This document shows positions 1 to 10,331 of a DNA stretch of 64,000 bases, in pieces (position 1 is the stretch's first letter; every line of letters starts with the position of its first letter). A program made the position numbers and the translations under genes. A model generated the notes under the pieces. That model was not told where the DNA came from and did not search any database. It worked only from the letters and a program-made list of their open reading frames with translations. Origin of the DNA: Microvirga rosea (GTDB lineage Bacteria > Pseudomonadota > Alphaproteobacteria > Rhizobiales > Beijerinckiaceae); assembly GCF_020595095.1 (NCBI RefSeq), contig NZ_JAJDOP010000007.1, forward strand, positions 162,086 to 226,085. Reading direction: 5' to 3'.

Positions 1-961
1 GCCGCAGGTCGGGCCGGAGGTCGCCATCCGCCATGCGGAGCGTCAGGTCCACCCGATCGCCAACGTGCTCGATCGCGCCTTCATCGCCAAGGCCGGTCCG
101 GCCCTGGAGAACAGCGAGCCTGTCGTGATCGAGGAGACGGTCCGCAGCGCCGACCGCGCGGTGGGAGCCATGCTTTCGGGCGAGGTGGCCAAGCGCTACG
201 GCCACGAGGGCCTGCCGGACGACACGATCACCGTGAAGCTCAAGGGGACAGCCGGCCAAAGCTTCGGCGCATGGCTTGCGGCGGGCGTGACGCTGGCTCT
301 CGAGGGCGAAGCGAACGATTATGTCGGCAAGGGACTGTCCGGCGGCAAGCTCATCATCAGGCCGGCGGCCACGACGAAAGCCGTGCCGGAGCGCTCGATC
401 ATCGTCGGCAATACGGTCATGTACGGCGCCATCGCGGGCGAGGCCTATTTCCGCGGCGTCGCGGGCGAACGGTTCGCCGTGCGCAATTCCGGCGCCATTG
501 CGGTGGTGGAAGGCACGGGCGACCATGGATGCGAATACATGACGGGCGGCCTCGTGGTCGTGCTCGGTCAGACGGGACGCAACTTCGCGGCCGGAATGTC
601 GGGCGGCATCGCCTATGTGCTCGACGAGGACGGCAGCTTCGCCAAGCGCTGCAACCTGTCCATGGTCGATCTCGAGCCCGTCGAGGAAGAAGAGGACCTG
701 ATGCGGCGTGTGCTGCATCATGGCGGCGATCTGGAAACCAAGGGACGGATCGACATTCTCGCCAACATGTCGGGCTCGGATGAGGAGCGGCTGATGCAGC
801 TCATCACCAACCACCACACCTACACGGGATCGGCGCGCGCCAAGGAGATCCTCGACAACTGGGCGACCTATCGGACGAAGTTCGTGAAGGTGATGCCGGT
901 CGAGTACCGCCGCGCGCTTCAGGAAATGGATCGGCTGCGCACCTTGCAGGCAGCGGAATAA
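1..961 (+). CDS. gltB: Glutamate synthase large subunit, C-terminal part (partial)
   Basis: The reading frame is open from the left edge (frame starting at base 2), so only about the last 319 residues of a roughly 1,500-residue protein are present. The visible part is the C-terminal GXGXG beta-helix domain of GOGAT alpha subunits, with repeated Gly-rich turns ([48 protein letters not shown]). This subunit makes glutamate from glutamine-derived ammonia and 2-oxoglutarate in the cytoplasm. gltD follows after 18 bp, so the two subunits are co-transcribed. The first ATG inside the window is internal and is not the start. Confidence 0.97.
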   Translation, partial: PQVGPEVAIRHAERQVHPIANVLDRAFIAKAGPALENSEPVVIEETVRSADRAVGAMLSGEVAKRYGHEGLPDDTITVKLKGTAGQSFGAWLAAGVTLALEGEANDYVGKGLSGGKLIIRPAATTKAVPERSIIVGNTVMYGAIAGEAYFRGVAGERFAVRNSGAIAVVEGTGDHGCEYMTGGLVVVLGQTGRNFAAGMSGGIAYVLDEDGSFAKRCNLSMVDLEPVEEEEDLMRRVLHHGGDLETKGRIDILANMSGSDEERLMQLITNHHTYTGSARAKEILDNWATYRTKFVKVMPVEYRRALQEMDRLRTLQAAE

Positions 962-979
962 GGATCGGGGGCACTTCCA

Positions 980-2401
<1,422 letters not shown>

Positions 2402-2425
2402 TCTCGAGGGCTCCTCCAAGGTGTT

Positions 2426-2461
2426 GCCGAAATCGCCCGAGCCATGCCGGGCGATTTCGGC
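2426..2461 (+). terminator. Strong hairpin after gltBD
   Basis: Perfect 14-bp inverted repeat (GCCGAAATCGCCCG and its complement) around an 8-nt loop, 25 bp after the gltD stop. It has no long T-run, so it may be a Rho-independent terminator of weak type or an mRNA-stabilising 3' hairpin. It sits between gltD and a convergent gene and could serve both strands. Confidence 0.7.
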
Positions 2462-2481
2462 GCCTGCTTCATGCAGAGTGC

Positions 2482-3075
2482 CTAATATGGACCGCTCCAG
2501 ATTTTGACCGTGATGCGATGGTCCTGCCCGCCCGTTTGCGCGGATACGGAGATCAGCTCGGAGAACTGGTCATGGGGCGGCCTGATGTTGATATCGACGT
2601 CGGGCTTTGCGTCGGCGACAAGCTGCTCATAAGCCCTCAGGGCCTTCTTTTCGGCCGTGAATTTAAGCTTGGGAATTGAACGGGCCTCGAGCAGGGACAG
2701 AAGATCGACGGCTTTTCGATATTGCCACCCGGTGATTTCTGTCTCCTCCGGCAATCCCTTGATGGCGAACGTGTAGATCTGGGTCCGATATTCGCATTGG
2801 GTCTGTTCGAGATGAACCACGACGGTGCCGTTGAGCCGGAGCGTCTCCCGGGCCGCCCTCCTGCTGCCGTCGAGCGCAAACCCACCCTTCGCGAAAACGG
2901 GTTCGGGCACGTCGAGCACGCATTCACCCGAACCCTGCTCTTCGGCCCAGGCCTCGGACATGCCTGAATACAGGGGCAAAACGGCCACGATGAGGAGGGT
3001 CCGGACAACGTGAACAATCGCCACCCGGCAGTGGTACGATATATCGCGAACCGCCACAACCGGGCTTGAAGGCAC
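2482..3075 (-). CDS. Hypothetical exported protein
   Basis: I do not recognise the family. The 197-residue frame begins with a GTG directly abutting the stop codon of the upstream SGNH-like gene, which suggests translational coupling. A hydrophobic segment (VHVVRTLLIVAVLPLYSG) followed by AWAEEQ looks like a signal peptide; a GTG at the VAIVHVV position about 17 codons downstream may be the real start. The mature part has two Cys (GECVLDV and TQCEYRT) that could form a disulphide and a mixed alpha/beta composition. Probably periplasmic. Function unknown. Confidence 0.7.
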   Translation of the reverse strand: MPSSPVVAVRDISYHCRVAIVHVVRTLLIVAVLPLYSGMSEAWAEEQGSGECVLDVPEPVFAKGGFALDGSRRAARETLRLNGTVVVHLEQTQCEYRTQIYTFAIKGLPEETEITGWQYRKAVDLLSLLEARSIPKLKFTAEKKALRAYEQLVADAKPDVDINIRPPHDQFSELISVSAQTGGQDHRITVKIWSGPY

Positions 3076-4359
3076 CTAGAGTGGCGGCCAGCGGAAGTCG
3101 TCGGCGCGGCCAGGTCGCGCACTCGGGGCGACGCCGTCCCGCAGCGCCCGCTGGATCGGATAGACCTGATCGCCCGAGAGCTTCGGCTTGCTGGAGATCA
3201 GCGTGCCGCTGGGGGTCACCTCCGGGCGGTTGAGAGGCAGAACCGGCCCGATCAGGGGCTTCGAGGGCAAGGATACGGGGCTCGCGGCTTCCGGAGGAGC
3301 CGGAATGGCGGCCTCGATCGAGGAAGGCGTGGGGGAGGTTTCGGTCCCTCCCTCCACCGGGCGTGGCGGAACCGCATTGGCCGTTCCAACCTGATTTGCC
3401 GAGATGATGCGCTTGATCTCGGTATCGGCAAAATGGGCAAGCTTGCGGGCACCCGCCTTCGTGAACGAAACCCCATCGCTCGACCGGAGCTTGGCCGGCT
3501 GCCCGTCGATGTCCGGGCCCGTGGCCGTATAACGGCTGTCCTCGTCAACGAAGCCCGGCCAGATGTCCACATAGGTGCCGCCGTTGCGATGGACGCTCTC
3601 CTGAAAGATCTCGTTCATGGCCACGAGATCCTCCGACATCGCCTCGTTCTTCATGGGCGGAAGACCGATCCAGATGACCGGAATCCCGCGCTCCTTGAAG
3701 GTTCTCAGCACCCCATCGATCCGCTGGCGATAGGCTTCGCGCCATGCGGGCGAAAGGGGCTCGTGGTCACCGTTTTGATCCTTGAAGGAGATCCTGTCCT
3801 TCGACCCCAGCATGACAACCACGAGGCTGGCCTTCTGCCCGCCGTCCAGGACCTCGCGGATGAATTTCGGCCACTCCTCCGCGTCGGCCCGCAGGAGGCC
3901 GCTTTCCTCTTTCGTCTTGCGGACGACCGCAACGTCATCGGAATCCGCATAGAGATCCGCGATTCCCTGTCCTGCGGCGCCGGCCAGCGCATCGCCGAAC
4001 ACGACGACCTGCGTGGCGGCATTCGTCTTGGGCTTTTCCTGGCGGGCCACCGCGGCCGGGGGAGGCGCCGGGCGCCGCGGCCGCGCCACGGGTTTGCGCG
4101 ACGAAGGCGGCGGTTCATCCGGCACGCCGAACAAACGACGGAAACTGAAGCCCGGTTGCGGCTGAGCCGGCTGGACGAGCTTGCCGGGATAATAACCGGG
4201 TGGATACGCCCGCATATCCCTTGAGCCTGGAGGCGGTGGCTGGCCATAGGGCCCGTAGGGAGGGGGGTAGCCTGGCTGTGCCCATGCCGAAAGACTACCG
4301 CCGACCAGTAGGAGCGGCAGGACGATCAGCAGGTGGCGCAGGGCGCAAGGCATCCTCAT
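3076..4359 (-). CDS. DUF459-type SGNH-fold protein, catalytic residues apparently lost
   Basis: 427 residues: signal peptide (cleavage after AWAQ, residue 28), a Pro/Tyr/Gly-rich linker to about residue 115, an SGNH-hydrolase-like domain at about 117-320, and a Pro/Ser-rich C-terminal tail. Block I reads FGDALAG (121-127) where active SGNH enzymes have GDS. Block V reads SSDGVSFTKAG (293-303), with Ser298 where the catalytic His of the DxxH motif normally lies. Both Ser and His of the triad therefore look substituted. DUF459 proteins are linked to envelope polysaccharide acylation or its removal; this one may be a binding protein. It overlaps translationally with the downstream exported protein. 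Confidence 0.85.
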   Translation of the reverse strand: MRMPCALRHLLIVLPLLLVGGSLSAWAQPGYPPPYGPYGQPPPPGSRDMRAYPPGYYPGKLVQPAQPQPGFSFRRLFGVPDEPPPSSRKPVARPRRPAPPPAAVARQEKPKTNAATQVVVFGDALAGAAGQGIADLYADSDDVAVVRKTKEESGLLRADAEEWPKFIREVLDGGQKASLVVVMLGSKDRISFKDQNGDHEPLSPAWREAYRQRIDGVLRTFKERGIPVIWIGLPPMKNEAMSEDLVAMNEIFQESVHRNGGTYVDIWPGFVDEDSRYTATGPDIDGQPAKLRSSDGVSFTKAGARKLAHFADTEIKRIISANQVGTANAVPPRPVEGGTETSPTPSSIEAAIPAPPEAASPVSLPSKPLIGPVLPLNRPEVTPSGTLISSKPKLSGDQVYPIQRALRDGVAPSARPGRADDFRWPPL

Positions 4360-4416
4360 CGGCGGTTCCCTCTCGGAGCGGACCCGCTTCCTATATAGAG
4401 CCCTGCCGAGGCTCCG

Positions 4417-5640
4417 TCAGCGGGCCGCGCGCAATTCCTGCAAAAGGGCGAGGTCGGCATAGCCATCCGGAACCAAGCCGCGTCTGAGCTGGAAGTTCCG
4501 AACTGCCTCCCGCGTCTTGGAGCCGAGCTTGCCGTCCGCATTGCCGTCATAGAAGCCGAGGTTTGCCAGATGCTGCTGCACCTCCTCGCGCTGTTCCTTG
4601 TCCAGCAAGGGTTTGCCCTTGGGCCAGTTGCCCTGGATCGGCATACCTCCCATGACCCGATCGCCCAGATAGGCAACGCCCATCGCGTAGGCATCGGAGG
4701 AATTGTACGACTTGATCACGTCATAATTGTCGGTGACCAGAAAACTCGGTCCGCTTGCGCCACCCGGCAAGAACAGGGACGCCTCACCGGAGCGAGGCAG
4801 CGCCTTTCCGTCTGCCCGCCGCAGGCCAAGGGCGGCCCAGCTGGAAAAGCCCTGCCTGAGGTTGCGGAAATCGAAGCCTTTCGGAAGCTTCACCTCGAAT
4901 CCCCAAGGAAGGCCCGGCTCCCATCCCTGCTGACGCAGATAGTTGGCGGTTGACGCCAGCGCATCGGGAACCGAGGTCCAGATATCCCGCGTCCCGTCCC
5001 GATTGCCGTCCACGGCGAATTTCATGAAGCTCGAGGGCATGAACTGTGTCTGGCCCATGGCGCCGGCCCAGGAACCCAGCATCTTTTCCCGATCGACATG
5101 GTCGTTCTCCAGGATTTGCAGAGCCGTCAAAAGCTCCTCCTTGAAGAAGTCGCCGCGGTAGCGGGTATACGCCAGGGTCGCAAGGGCACGGACTACGTAA
5201 ATCGAGCCGGTGAAGCTGCCGAAATTGGTTTCCATTCCCCAGACGCCGAGCACGACGGAGCGCGGTACCCCGTAGGTCCGCTCGACCAGGTCGAGGGTCC
5301 GAGACCACTCGGACGCCATCTGCCGACCCCGGTCCAGACGCTGCGCGGAGACGGAACCTTCGATGTATTCCCAGATCGGCCGAACGAATTCCGACTGCTT
5401 TTTCGTCAGGGCGATGATCTTGGGATCCGGCTCGACCCCGCGAAACGCCTCGTTGAAGGTGGCGCGCGAGACGCCCCGGGCCTTTGCCGGGCCCCACAGA
5501 TTTTCGACGAAGGATTGGAAGCTTCCCTGCGCCTGGGCATGCGCTTGCGGAAATACGGCTTCCCGCCCTCCCGCCAGGGCCAAGCCGAGGAGAAGGGCGC
5601 CACAAAGGAGGCGACGAACCAGGCGAACGGGCTGCTTCAT
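4417..5640 (-). CDS. Lytic murein transglycosylase (MltB type) with peptidoglycan-binding domain
   Basis: 407 residues with an N-terminal signal peptide (hydrophobic stretch 8-25, then AHAQAQ). The SLT_2/MltB domain spans roughly 38-330, with the catalytic Glu in VWGMETNFGSFTG (Glu137) and the AMGQTQFMPSSF motif. A PG_binding_1 domain occupies about 345-405 (LGFYDGNADGKLGSKTREAVRNFQ). It cleaves the MurNAc-GlcNAc bond of peptidoglycan to give 1,6-anhydro ends, in the periplasm. It lies 57 bp upstream of the SGNH-like gene on the same strand, so the two may be co-transcribed in cell-wall remodelling. Confidence 0.94.
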   Translation of the reverse strand: MKQPVRLVRRLLCGALLLGLALAGGREAVFPQAHAQAQGSFQSFVENLWGPAKARGVSRATFNEAFRGVEPDPKIIALTKKQSEFVRPIWEYIEGSVSAQRLDRGRQMASEWSRTLDLVERTYGVPRSVVLGVWGMETNFGSFTGSIYVVRALATLAYTRYRGDFFKEELLTALQILENDHVDREKMLGSWAGAMGQTQFMPSSFMKFAVDGNRDGTRDIWTSVPDALASTANYLRQQGWEPGLPWGFEVKLPKGFDFRNLRQGFSSWAALGLRRADGKALPRSGEASLFLPGGASGPSFLVTDNYDVIKSYNSSDAYAMGVAYLGDRVMGGMPIQGNWPKGKPLLDKEQREEVQQHLANLGFYDGNADGKLGSKTREAVRNFQLRRGLVPDGYADLALLQELRAAR

Positions 5641-5723
5641 AAAGGTCGCTCACGGTCAGGACAGGCACAAGAATCCCGCCATGCGACCTTATGAAGGTTA
5701 AAAGCTGGTTGATAGGGGGGGTC

Positions 5724-6710
5724 CTATGCGGCTTTCCGCTCCGCCAGAGCCCGCTCCCAATTCAACGCTTGAGCGACAATTTCCTCAAGATTGTCATGGC
5801 GAGGCTGCCACCCGAGGCCCCGAATCCGGTCGACCTTGGCCACGAGCGTGTCGGGGTCTCCCTCACGGCGAGGACTGTAACGGACCTCGAAATCGACGCC
5901 GGAGACGCTCTTCACCACCCGAATCACATCGAGGACCGACGCCCCGTGGCCGTAGCCGCAATTCATGACGGTGCAGTCCCCGCCTTTACGGAGATGATCG
6001 AGGGCGACGAGATGGGCGCGAGCCAGGTCGTTGACTTGGACATAGTCCCGAATGCAAGTGCCGTCGGGCGTATCGTAATCGGTCCCGTAGACCTCGAGAA
6101 AGGGCCGCTGGCCAAGGGCCACCTGGGAGGCGACCTTCAGAAGGTGGGTGGCCTGGGGGGTCGATTGACCGGAACGCCCCTTGGGATCGGCTCCCGCCAC
6201 ATTGAAATAGCGCAGAACCGCATAACGCAGGCCGTGGGCCCGGTGGGCATCCTCCAGCATCCATTCGGTCACGGCCTTGGTGCGGCCGTACGGATTGATC
6301 GGCGCGACGGGGAGGTCCTCGCTGAGCGGGCTCACATCGGCATTGCCATAGACCGTGGCGGTTGAGGAAAAGATGAAGTGGCGAACGCCCTTTTCGACAG
6401 CCGTTTCGATCAGCGCGCGGGACTTCACCGTATTGTTTAGATAGTACGCGAGCGGATCGGCAACCGATTCCGGAACCACGATCCTGGCGGCGAAATGCAG
6501 GATGCTGTCGATTCCATGCTCGTCGATGACGCGGGACACCAAACCCTGATCGCCGGCATCGCCCAGAACGAAGGTCGCGGCCGGAGGCACGGCCCATCGG
6601 TACCCGGTTGAAAGATCGTCCAGAACGACCACCTTCTCACCGGCATCCAAGAGCTCGAGCACCATGTGACTGCCGATATAGCCGGCGCCGCCGACGACCA
6701 GAACCGCCAT
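5724..6710 (-). CDS. galE: UDP-glucose 4-epimerase
   Basis: 328 residues, the normal GalE length. The N-terminal NAD-binding motif VVGGAGYIGSH is at residues 5-15, the conserved SSTATVYG block at about 115-122, and the catalytic YxxxK (Tyr141, Lys145, in NPYGRTK) follows. It interconverts UDP-glucose and UDP-galactose. It is divergent from galU across a 179-bp gap, a sensible pairing because GalU makes the UDP-glucose that GalE uses for polysaccharide synthesis. Confidence 0.95.
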   Translation of the reverse strand: MAVLVVGGAGYIGSHMVLELLDAGEKVVVLDDLSTGYRWAVPPAATFVLGDAGDQGLVSRVIDEHGIDSILHFAARIVVPESVADPLAYYLNNTVKSRALIETAVEKGVRHFIFSSTATVYGNADVSPLSEDLPVAPINPYGRTKAVTEWMLEDAHRAHGLRYAVLRYFNVAGADPKGRSGQSTPQATHLLKVASQVALGQRPFLEVYGTDYDTPDGTCIRDYVQVNDLARAHLVALDHLRKGGDCTVMNCGYGHGASVLDVIRVVKSVSGVDFEVRYSPRREGDPDTLVAKVDRIRGLGWQPRHDNLEEIVAQALNWERALAERKAA

Positions 6711-6889
6711 CCGTATCTCCCGAAAGCCATGTTGTTACAGCTTAACCCTAACGCTTCACCCCCAATTCAGATCCGCCGCCGCAAAAGGAAATGCGCCTGA
6801 TTGCAACAAGACCTTCACTCAGGCGTTATAGACCCGTCGAACCTTGACAGTTCGCCTCCTCCGTTTCTCCTTAGGTATCCTTCGCCCCA

Positions 6890-7768
6890 ATGGCTCACTC
6901 CATGAAGCGCATCCGCAAAGCAGTTCTGCCCGTCGCCGGTCTCGGCACCCGTTTCCTGCCGGCCACCAAGGCCGTTCCAAAGGAAATGCTCTGCGTGGTG
7001 GACCGTCCCGTCGTGCAGCACGTGGTGGACGACGCCCGCGCGGCGGGCATCGAGCATTTCATCTTCGTGACCGGTCGCAACAAGGCGGTCATCGAGGATC
7101 ACTTCGACATTGCCTATGAGCTGAACCAGACCCTCGCGGGCCGCAACAAGACGAAGGAACTGGAATCCCTTGCAAAGGACCAGATTCAGGCGGGCCAGAC
7201 GAGCTTCACCCGCCAGCAGGAGCCCCTCGGGCTCGGCCATGCGGTCTGGTGCGCGCGGGAGATCGTCGGAGACGAGCCCTTCGCGGTCATCCTTCCCGAC
7301 ATGCTGAGCCGCGGCTCCATGGCCCAGATGATCGCCGCCTATGAAAAGCACGGCGGCAACGTCATCGCGGTCGAAGAGGTGCCGGAGGACCAGACGCACC
7401 AGTACGGGATCGTCTCGGTCGGCCAGGAATTCGGCCAGACCTTCGAGATTACCGGCATGGTGGAAAAGCCCCCGAAAGGCACCGCTCCCTCCAACTACAT
7501 CATTTCCGGCCGCTACATCCTCCAGCCGGAGATCTTCGATCTTCTGTCCACGCAGGAGCGCGGCGCGGGCAATGAGATCCAGCTGACGGATTCGATGATT
7601 CGCCTCATGAAGGAGCAGTCCTTCTTCGGCATGAAGTATGACGGCCAGACCTACGATACCGGCTCCAAGATCGGCTTCCTCATGGCGAATGTCGCCTATG
7701 CGCTGGAGCGGGACGATCTCGGCCCGGATTTCCGCCGGGAACTCGAGGCCCTTCTGCGGCAGAAGTGA
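6890..7768 (+). CDS. galU: UTP-glucose-1-phosphate uridylyltransferase
   Basis: 292 residues. The nucleotidyltransferase signature AGLGTRFLPATKAVPKEML lies at residues 16-34, followed by GLGHAVWCA and the conserved VEKPP, all typical of bacterial GalU. It makes UDP-glucose for cell-surface polysaccharide, osmoregulated glucans and galactose metabolism. The start may be the ATG at 6890 or the second Met at 6902; no clear Shine-Dalgarno decides. The gene for arabinose-5-phosphate isomerase starts 49 bp downstream on the same strand. Confidence 0.95.
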   Translation: MAHSMKRIRKAVLPVAGLGTRFLPATKAVPKEMLCVVDRPVVQHVVDDARAAGIEHFIFVTGRNKAVIEDHFDIAYELNQTLAGRNKTKELESLAKDQIQAGQTSFTRQQEPLGLGHAVWCAREIVGDEPFAVILPDMLSRGSMAQMIAAYEKHGGNVIAVEEVPEDQTHQYGIVSVGQEFGQTFEITGMVEKPPKGTAPSNYIISGRYILQPEIFDLLSTQERGAGNEIQLTDSMIRLMKEQSFFGMKYDGQTYDTGSKIGFLMANVAYALERDDLGPDFRRELEALLRQK

Positions 7769-7817
7769 TCGCAGGCACGATTTTGCCAGGTGGCCGCCCC
7801 GTGCTAGACGGGCGGCC

Positions 7818-8813
7818 ATGGCAACACCTCATCCTCTCCCTTCTTCCCCCGACCAGGCCGTGTCCTCCGCCCTGCGGACGCTTGCAACCGAGCGGGACGG
7901 CCTGACCGCCCTGATGGATGCCTTGGACGATGGCCTGGGGCTGGTCTTCACGGCGTCCGTCGAGAAGATTGCGGCCGCGCAAGGCCGGGTGATCGTCACC
8001 GGAATCGGCAAATCCGGCCATATCGCCCGCAAGATGGTGGCGACCCTTGCGTCGACCGGCACCCCGGCTCACTACGTTCATCCCGCCGAGGCCAGCCACG
8101 GCGACCTGGGCATGGTGCAGCCGGACGACGTGATCATCGCCCTGTCCTGGTCCGGCGAGACGGCGGAGCTTGCCGACATCATCGGCTATGCCAAGCGCTT
8201 CCGGGTTCCGCTGATTGCCCTGACGTCCAACGCGGCCTCGACCCTTGGGCATGCGGCCGATCTCTGCCTGACCTTGCCGAAAGCCAAGGAGGCTTGCCCC
8301 AACGGATTGGCTCCGACGACCTCCACCACTATGCAGCTCGCCCTCGGCGACGCGCTGGCGGTCGCGCTTCTCGAGCGGCGGGGATTCACGGCGGAGCATT
8401 TCCGGGTGTTCCACCCCGGAGGAAAGCTTGGGGCACGCCTCAAGCTGGTGCGCGACGTGATGCACAAGAACGAGCGCCTGCCGATCGTCGGAATCGATGC
8501 GCGGATGAGCGAAGCCATCGAGGAGATCGGCCGCAAAGGCTTTGGCTCGGTGATCGTCGTTCACCCCGACGGTACGCTCGCCGGCATCGTCACCGACGGC
8601 GACCTGCGGCGCAACCTGCGGCCCGAACTCGGTACCTTGCCCGTGACCGCCGTGATGACCAAAACGCCCCGCACCATCGCGCCCGACGACCTCCTCGCAT
8701 CCGCCCTCGAAATCCAAGAAAGCTCGAAGATCACGGCCCTGATCGTGGTCGAGAACGGCCGCCCCGTCGGCCTCGTGCACTATCTGGACCTGCTGCGCGC
8801 CGGAGCTGCTTAA
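7818..8813 (+). CDS. D-arabinose-5-phosphate isomerase (KpsF/GutQ family)
   Basis: 331 residues from the ATG at 7818; the frame remains open upstream but that extension overlaps galU and lacks family similarity. An SIS sugar-phosphate isomerase domain covers about residues 40-180 (TGIGKSGHIARKMVATLAS, SWSGETAE, and the Ser/Gly-rich loop). Two CBS domains follow at about 205-325. It converts ribulose 5-phosphate to arabinose 5-phosphate, the precursor of Kdo for lipopolysaccharide or capsule. Its position after galU supports an envelope-sugar operon. The stop overlaps the convergent nfeD-like gene by 4 bp. Confidence 0.93.
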   Translation: MATPHPLPSSPDQAVSSALRTLATERDGLTALMDALDDGLGLVFTASVEKIAAAQGRVIVTGIGKSGHIARKMVATLASTGTPAHYVHPAEASHGDLGMVQPDDVIIALSWSGETAELADIIGYAKRFRVPLIALTSNAASTLGHAADLCLTLPKAKEACPNGLAPTTSTTMQLALGDALAVALLERRGFTAEHFRVFHPGGKLGARLKLVRDVMHKNERLPIVGIDARMSEAIEEIGRKGFGSVIVVHPDGTLAGIVTDGDLRRNLRPELGTLPVTAVMTKTPRTIAPDDLLASALEIQESSKITALIVVENGRPVGLVHYLDLLRAGAA

Positions 8814-9259
8814 GGATCGTCGACCACGAGGGTCGAGCCCTCGACCCTGACAACTCTCACCCGCGCCCCTGCGAACCGGTCCGCGCCGGTCACGCGCCAG
8901 GAGCTGTCGTCGACCTTGATCCGCCCTTCCCCGTCCTTGATCGGGGTCTCGAGGACGAAGATGCGACCGACGAGGGATTGTCCCCGCCGGTTGAGGAAGT
9001 CGGCCTGCGTATCCGGCTGCAGTTTCGGACGGGTCAGGGCACGCCCGGCGAACACTGCAACGATCGACAGGAATGCGAAGAGAAGCGCCGATGCCTGCCA
9101 GGATAGGCCGAGAACCGCATCGAGCACTCCGGTCGCGAGAGCCGCCAACCCCAGCCAGATGAAGAAGACACCCGGCGCCATCAGTTCGACGCCGGCGAGC
9201 AGAAGACCGAGAATGATCCAGGCCCAGGCACCGAGGCCCGCGAAGGCGCTCGCGATCAT
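8810..9259 (-). CDS. NfeD family membrane protein
   Basis: 149 residues: three hydrophobic segments in the first 75 residues (AWIILGLLLAGVELMAPG, FIWLGLAALATGVL, ASALLFAFLSIVAVFAG) and a C-terminal OB-fold-like NfeD domain (LVGRIFVLETPIKDGEGRI). NfeD proteins are paired with SPFH/stomatin proteins and are thought to organise membrane microdomains. That pairing is seen here: the start codon overlaps the stop of the upstream SPFH gene (ATGA), indicating coupled translation. Confidence 0.9.
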   Translation of the reverse strand: MIASAFAGLGAWAWIILGLLLAGVELMAPGVFFIWLGLAALATGVLDAVLGLSWQASALLFAFLSIVAVFAGRALTRPKLQPDTQADFLNRRGQSLVGRIFVLETPIKDGEGRIKVDDSSWRVTGADRFAGARVRVVRVEGSTLVVDDP

Positions 9260-10233
9260 GGGCGCTCGGTTCCGCTCACCACGGTGGGAACGCTTCGCGC
9301 CGGCCTTGCGGGCCCGCCGTCGCCGAAAACTGACTTGGTGATTTCAGCGATCCCGCCCAGGGTTCCGGCAAGGCCGGCCGCTTCGATCGGCACGATCACG
9401 ACCTTCTGGTTCGGAGCCGTCGCCAGGGCCTTGATGGCATCGACGTACTTTTCCGCCACGAGGAAATTCGCCGCCGAGAGATCGCCCGCGCCGATCGCCT
9501 CGCTGACCATGGTGGTCGCCTTTGCTTCCGCCTCGGCCTGGCGCTCGCGGGCCTCGGCGTCGCGGAACGCTGCTTCTTTGCGGCCTTCGGCGGCCAGGAT
9601 CTGGGACTGCTTCTGGCCCTCGGCCCGCAGGATCTCCGACTGACGCATGCCCTCCGCTTCGAGCACGGCGGCGCGCTTCTCGCGCTCGGCCTTCATCTGC
9701 CTCGCCATGGCGCCGGCAAGGTCCGCCGGCGGCACGATATCCTTGATCTCGACGCGGGTGACCTTCGCGCCCCAGGGCGAGGCAGCCGCATCCACGACCC
9801 GCAGGAGACGCTCGTTGATTTCGTCCCGGTGGGACAGGAGCTGGTCGAGATCCATGGATCCCACGACCGTTCGGATATTGGTCATGGTGAGGGTGAGAAG
9901 CGCTTGATTGAGATTGGACACTTCATAGGATGCCCGCGCGGCATCCAGCACCTGAAAGAACGCAACGGCATCGATCTTGACGCCCGCGTTGTCACGGGTG
10001 AAAGCCTCCTGGCTGGGAACGTCGAGAACCTGCTCCATGACGTTCACCTTCTTGCCGATCTGTTCCATGTAAGGAATGATCAGCCCGAGGCCCGGACTTA
10101 AAGTACGGGAATAGCGTCCGAAACGTTCGACCGTATAGGCGTAACCTTGCGGAACCGTCCTGATCCCCATGGCGATCGTCACGATCACGATGAACACGAG
10201 GACGATGACGAAAATGTCGAAACCACTCAGCAC
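9256..10233 (-). CDS. SPFH/Band 7 (paraslipin, stomatin-like) membrane protein
   Basis: 325 residues from a GTG at 10233, chosen because GGAGG lies 8 nt upstream; the longer frame to 10272 needs a TTG. One N-terminal transmembrane helix (FDIFVIVLVFIVIVTIAMGI) is followed by the Band 7 domain (VPQGYAYTVERFGRYSRTLSPG) and a coiled-coil region rich in Ala, Glu and Arg (about 180-260). Such proteins oligomerise on the membrane and partner with NfeD, encoded next in the operon. It may support membrane protein quality control; the exact role is unknown. Confidence 0.92.
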   Translation of the reverse strand: MLSGFDIFVIVLVFIVIVTIAMGIRTVPQGYAYTVERFGRYSRTLSPGLGLIIPYMEQIGKKVNVMEQVLDVPSQEAFTRDNAGVKIDAVAFFQVLDAARASYEVSNLNQALLTLTMTNIRTVVGSMDLDQLLSHRDEINERLLRVVDAAASPWGAKVTRVEIKDIVPPADLAGAMARQMKAEREKRAAVLEAEGMRQSEILRAEGQKQSQILAAEGRKEAAFRDAEARERQAEAEAKATTMVSEAIGAGDLSAANFLVAEKYVDAIKALATAPNQKVVIVPIEAAGLAGTLGGIAEITKSVFGDGGPARPARSVPTVVSGTERP

Positions 10234-10291
10234 GGATGACGCCTCCAGGCAACGGAGTTGCAGGATCTTCAACCTATCGCAAAGTGTGAAA

Positions 10292-10322
10292 AGCGCCTAG
10301 AGCGGGGCTCGCTCCAGGCGCT
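10292..10322 (-). terminator. Hairpin after the chemoreceptor gene
   Basis: A 13-bp stem with one mismatch (AGCGCCTAGAGCG against CGCTCCAGGCGCT) and a 5-nt loop lies just past the chemoreceptor stop. Read on the minus strand it is followed by TTTTCAC, which fits an intrinsic terminator between this gene and the SPFH gene. Confidence 0.6.
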
Positions 10323-10331
10323 CGAAAAGTC

